DNA from: Bacillota bacterium
GTDB lineage: Bacteria; Bacillota; Clostridia; Acetivibrionales; DSM-1351
Length of the DNA: 16,745 nt
Assembly: GCA_023443515.1 (NCBI GenBank)
Contig: JAEZUC010000171.1
Coordinates: forward strand, 1 to 16,745
Direction of reading: 5' to 3'
Within the stretch, counting starts at the first letter, position 1. Every line of letters starts with the position of its first letter. The translations under genes and the position numbers were made by a program. Shown piece after piece: positions 15,374 to 16,745 of this stretch. The notes under the pieces are model-generated. The model was not told the origin of the DNA. It saw nothing but the letters and a program-made list of their open reading frames with translations, and ran no database searches.

Positions 15374-15394
15374 TATCGTTTGTGGTAAGAAATT

Positions 15395-15447
15395 AAGCAA
15401 GACACGGAGCAGGATTTAAAGGTTTGCTGAACAGATATTTTAAATAA
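15395..15447 (+). pseudogene. Rubrerythrin 3' remnant (16 codons plus stop)
   Basis: Read in the rubrerythrin frame, this piece encodes residues Ala166 to Lys181 unchanged, with one silent substitution, then the same TAA. It has no start codon or ribosome binding site and cannot be a gene. It is either the original end of the host gene pushed aside by the insertion or all that is left of a second, tandem rubrerythrin gene. Confidence 0.88.
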
Positions 15448-15467
15448 AAATTAATACAATATGATAT

Positions 15468-15560
15468 AAAAAAATACAATTCTTAATGCCGGTAGATCGT
15501 TGCATGCCAAGGCTTTTGGCCTACAGTACACGATACTGACTTTGAGGATTGTATTTTTTT
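15468..15560 (+). terminator. Terminator copy 2, serving the island operon
   Basis: AAAAAAATACAAT (15468-15480) and ATTGTATTTTTTT (15548-15560) form a perfect 13-bp stem that can extend by about six more pairs. It ends in a T tract. The long loop contains nested pairing: ATCGT with ACGAT, enclosing GCCAA with TTGGC. It is the only terminator visible downstream of the ATPase gene. Confidence 0.78.
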
Positions 15561-15658
15561 GTACTTTTGTTAGTTTTAGCGTGTATTTATTTTTTTGGTG
15601 TCCTTCTGGACATTGCTATCCAGGTTTGTTTATCTCATTATTAATTATCAAAAAGTTG

Positions 15659-15687
15659 TTGACTTAAACAATTCAATGGTATACATT
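15659..15687 (+). promoter_or_regulatory. Candidate promoter of the secreted protein gene
   Basis: TTGACT (15659-15664) is a strong -35. TACATT (15682-15687) lies 17 bases on, and an overlapping extended -10, TGGTATACA (15677-15685), gives a 15-base spacing. It is 49 bases before the ATG. Confidence 0.6.
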
Positions 15688-15735
15688 ACTATTAATGTAA
15701 ATAAGTTACATAATAATTAAATTTGGAGGGGCCAC

Positions 15736-16745
15736 ATGACAAAGAAAAAACTTATATGTGTAGTAATGTCATTTGTAACAATTTTAGGTTTTTGCTTAAC
15801 GGCATATGCTGCAACAAGCACTGGATTTATGATTTTTTCAAGCAATACGGCATTTGTGCAAAGTTCAACTTATACAAATTTCGCCGTAAACTCAACAGAC
15901 GCACTATATGGTCGTTACAACTCAACGAGAACTTTTGCAATACCGGGACTAGCTTCTACAGATTACATTAATAGTAGTAATACTACAAAACAGCATATAA
16001 AATATGTACCACAGGGTTTATGTATTTATGATTCAGATTATATGCTGATTACGGCCTACGATTTCACAAACACTGCAGATGATACAAGTGTTAACACTGA
16101 CACTGAAACCGGGAACTCTGTTATTTATGTAATGAAAGATAACGGAACCACATGGGTATATCAGAAGACATTGGTCATAAGTGGTTCAAAAGCTCATGTG
16201 GGCGGAATTGCTTATGATAGTGCACATGGTTACATATATGTAAGTAAAGGAAGTGCCGTTGGTGTCATCAAAAAAGCGGATATGGACAAGGCAATCAGTA
16301 GTTCGGGCAATCCCGTTAGCATCTCATACAGCTCTACATCAACAGTTAATAATGATGCATCGTATATGGCTTATAATAGTTCTGATGGAAAAATGTATGT
16401 AGGAAACTTTGATAATGGAATTATGTATAGTTATACAATTAACAGCACTACAGGAGCATTAACAGCAAGTAAAAGCTATTCATTTCCGACAGGGGTAACC
16501 CAGGTTCAAGGTATAGGAATTAGGAATAACAAAATATACATCAGCTGTTCGTACGGTAGAAATAATGCTTCAAAACTGTTCATTTATAATTTTACATCCA
16601 GTTCCTTCGGATCACAAGTCAGTGAATTAAGATTACCACCAATGTCAGAGGGGATCGCGATAGGAAGCTCATATTCTTATGTATTATTCGAGTCAGCTGC
16701 CTGGCCTTATTATACCGGTGCAACTCAATTGGGGGGAACGAAGTG
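15736..16745 (+). CDS. Secreted beta-propeller-like protein, partial at right edge
   Basis: An open frame of 336 codons runs from ATG 15736 off the right edge with no stop. The GGAGGGG site lies 5 bases before the start. Residues 1-25 are a signal peptide: Lys3-Lys5, a hydrophobic core, and a cut predicted after AYA (residue 25). The rest is rich in Ser, Thr, Asn, Tyr and Gly, like an extracellular protein. Repeated beta-strand units such as GGIAYDSAHGYIYVSKG, MAYNSSDGKMYVGNF and IGIRNNKIYISCSYG resemble blades of NHL/YVTN-type beta-propellers. A later MSEGIAIGSSYSYVLFES unit fits the same pattern. I do not recognise a named family and see no catalytic motif. It has its own promoter and probably belongs to the chromosome to the right of the island. 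Whether it carries further domains, such as a wall anchor, cannot be seen. Confidence 0.75.
   Translation, partial: MTKKKLICVVMSFVTILGFCLTAYAATSTGFMIFSSNTAFVQSSTYTNFAVNSTDALYGRYNSTRTFAIPGLASTDYINSSNTTKQHIKYVPQGLCIYDSDYMLITAYDFTNTADDTSVNTDTETGNSVIYVMKDNGTTWVYQKTLVISGSKAHVGGIAYDSAHGYIYVSKGSAVGVIKKADMDKAISSSGNPVSISYSSTSTVNNDASYMAYNSSDGKMYVGNFDNGIMYSYTINSTTGALTASKSYSFPTGVTQVQGIGIRNNKIYISCSYGRNNASKLFIYNFTSSSFGSQVSELRLPPMSEGIAIGSSYSYVLFESAAWPYYTGATQLGGTK

Larger units (their letters stand above)
12401..15394 (+). mobile_element. Inserted two-gene island flanked by direct repeats of the rubrerythrin 3' end
   Basis: About 3 kb lies between the two repeat copies and holds only the HEPN-like gene and the KGGVGR ATPase gene. 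Three 60-base samples inside the ATPase gene (14461, 14641 and 14881 onward) have 52 G+C in 180 bases (29%), well below engB (23 of 60 at 8161) or rubrerythrin (31 of 60 at 11941). Insertion at a gene's 3' end with duplication of that end is the classic mark of integrative elements that carry a replacement gene end. No integrase, transposase or terminal inverted repeat is present, so the element is either a passenger left by a larger one or moved by homologous recombination. An alternative is that it replaced most of a tandem second rubrerythrin gene. Confidence 0.6.
15395..15589 (+). repeat. Direct repeat copy 2: displaced rubrerythrin 3' end plus terminator
   Basis: These 195 bases match 12234-12400 in the same orientation. 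They hold the last 16 sense codons and stop of rubrerythrin, the terminator and about 30 bases beyond it. About a dozen substitutions separate the copies. Copy 2 has 28 extra bases in the terminator loop. The match starts inside the Glu165 codon, which here reads TAA. Confidence 0.93.
15374..15735. other. 362-base intergenic region after the island
   Basis: Only 21 bases separate the ATPase stop from the second rubrerythrin-derived repeat (15395-15589). That repeat supplies the only visible terminator (15468-15560). The remainder (15590-15735) holds a small GTCC/GGAC hairpin near 15600, a promoter (15659-15687) and a GGAGGGG ribosome binding site for the secreted protein. No other gene is seen. 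Confidence 0.7.

Noticed and set aside
12401..15394. The island as an insertion sequence or a complete prophage satellite
   Set aside because: No transposase, integrase, terminal inverted repeats or phage genes are present; only two genes fill the segment.
15590..15660. Riboswitch or structured leader before the secreted protein gene
   Set aside because: Only a 4-bp GTCC/GGAC hairpin is visible, and the putative promoter lies downstream of it, so it is not in the leader.
15723..15971. 82-codon plus-strand frame near the right end
   Set aside because: It overlaps, in another frame, the longer secreted-protein frame that has a proper ribosome binding site and signal peptide.

Overview
The window looks like chromosomal DNA of a low-GC, strictly anaerobic member of the Clostridia, possibly near the cellulolytic Ruminiclostridium group. 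The class is supported by the low GC content, strong AGGAGG-type ribosome binding sites, a reverse-type rubrerythrin, a secreted copper-amine-oxidase-like 'stalk' domain protein and an EngB/DUF445/cation-efflux cluster. The genus is only a guess. Most of the window is ordinary housekeeping and metabolic sequence.

Region 1 (1-3145) is the end of a carbohydrate operon: the C-terminus of a probable GH20 beta-N-acetylhexosaminidase, a Gfo/Idh/MocA oxidoreductase and a DUF4127 protein, closed by a strong terminator. Region 2 (about 3150-4260) holds two small accessory genes, a DHFR/RibD-like reductase and a DUF1801 protein with an N-terminal zinc-ribbon-like motif. The core of the DUF1801 gene is clearly more GC-rich than its neighbour. 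Region 3 (4317-7712) has an AMP-forming acyl-CoA synthetase with its own promoter and a large inverted repeat, a terminator, and a MATE exporter whose promoter overlaps that terminator. Region 4 (7715-10578) is a likely operon of engB/ysxC, a DUF445 membrane protein and a CDF metal exporter, ending in a hairpin shared with the convergent stalk-domain gene (10600-11556, minus). Region 5 is the rubrerythrin gene (11741-12286).

Region 6 (about 12234-15589) is the most interesting part. The last 16 codons of the rubrerythrin gene, its stop codon and its terminator are present twice, as imperfect direct repeats (12234-12400 and 15395-15589). Between them lies an AT-rich island of about 3 kb with two tightly coupled genes: a small HEPN-like protein and a large ATPase with a ParA/MinD-type KGGVGR P-loop plus a second, degenerate P-loop. 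A perfect 9-bp inverted repeat lies just downstream of their putative promoter. I read this as a two-gene defence or toxin-antitoxin-like cassette inserted at the 3' end of the rubrerythrin gene, leaving the displaced gene end at the far border. There is no integrase or transposase inside it.

Region 7 (15659-16745) is a promoter and the 5' part of a secreted, beta-propeller-like protein that runs off the right edge. No tRNA, rRNA, CRISPR array or insertion sequence was found.
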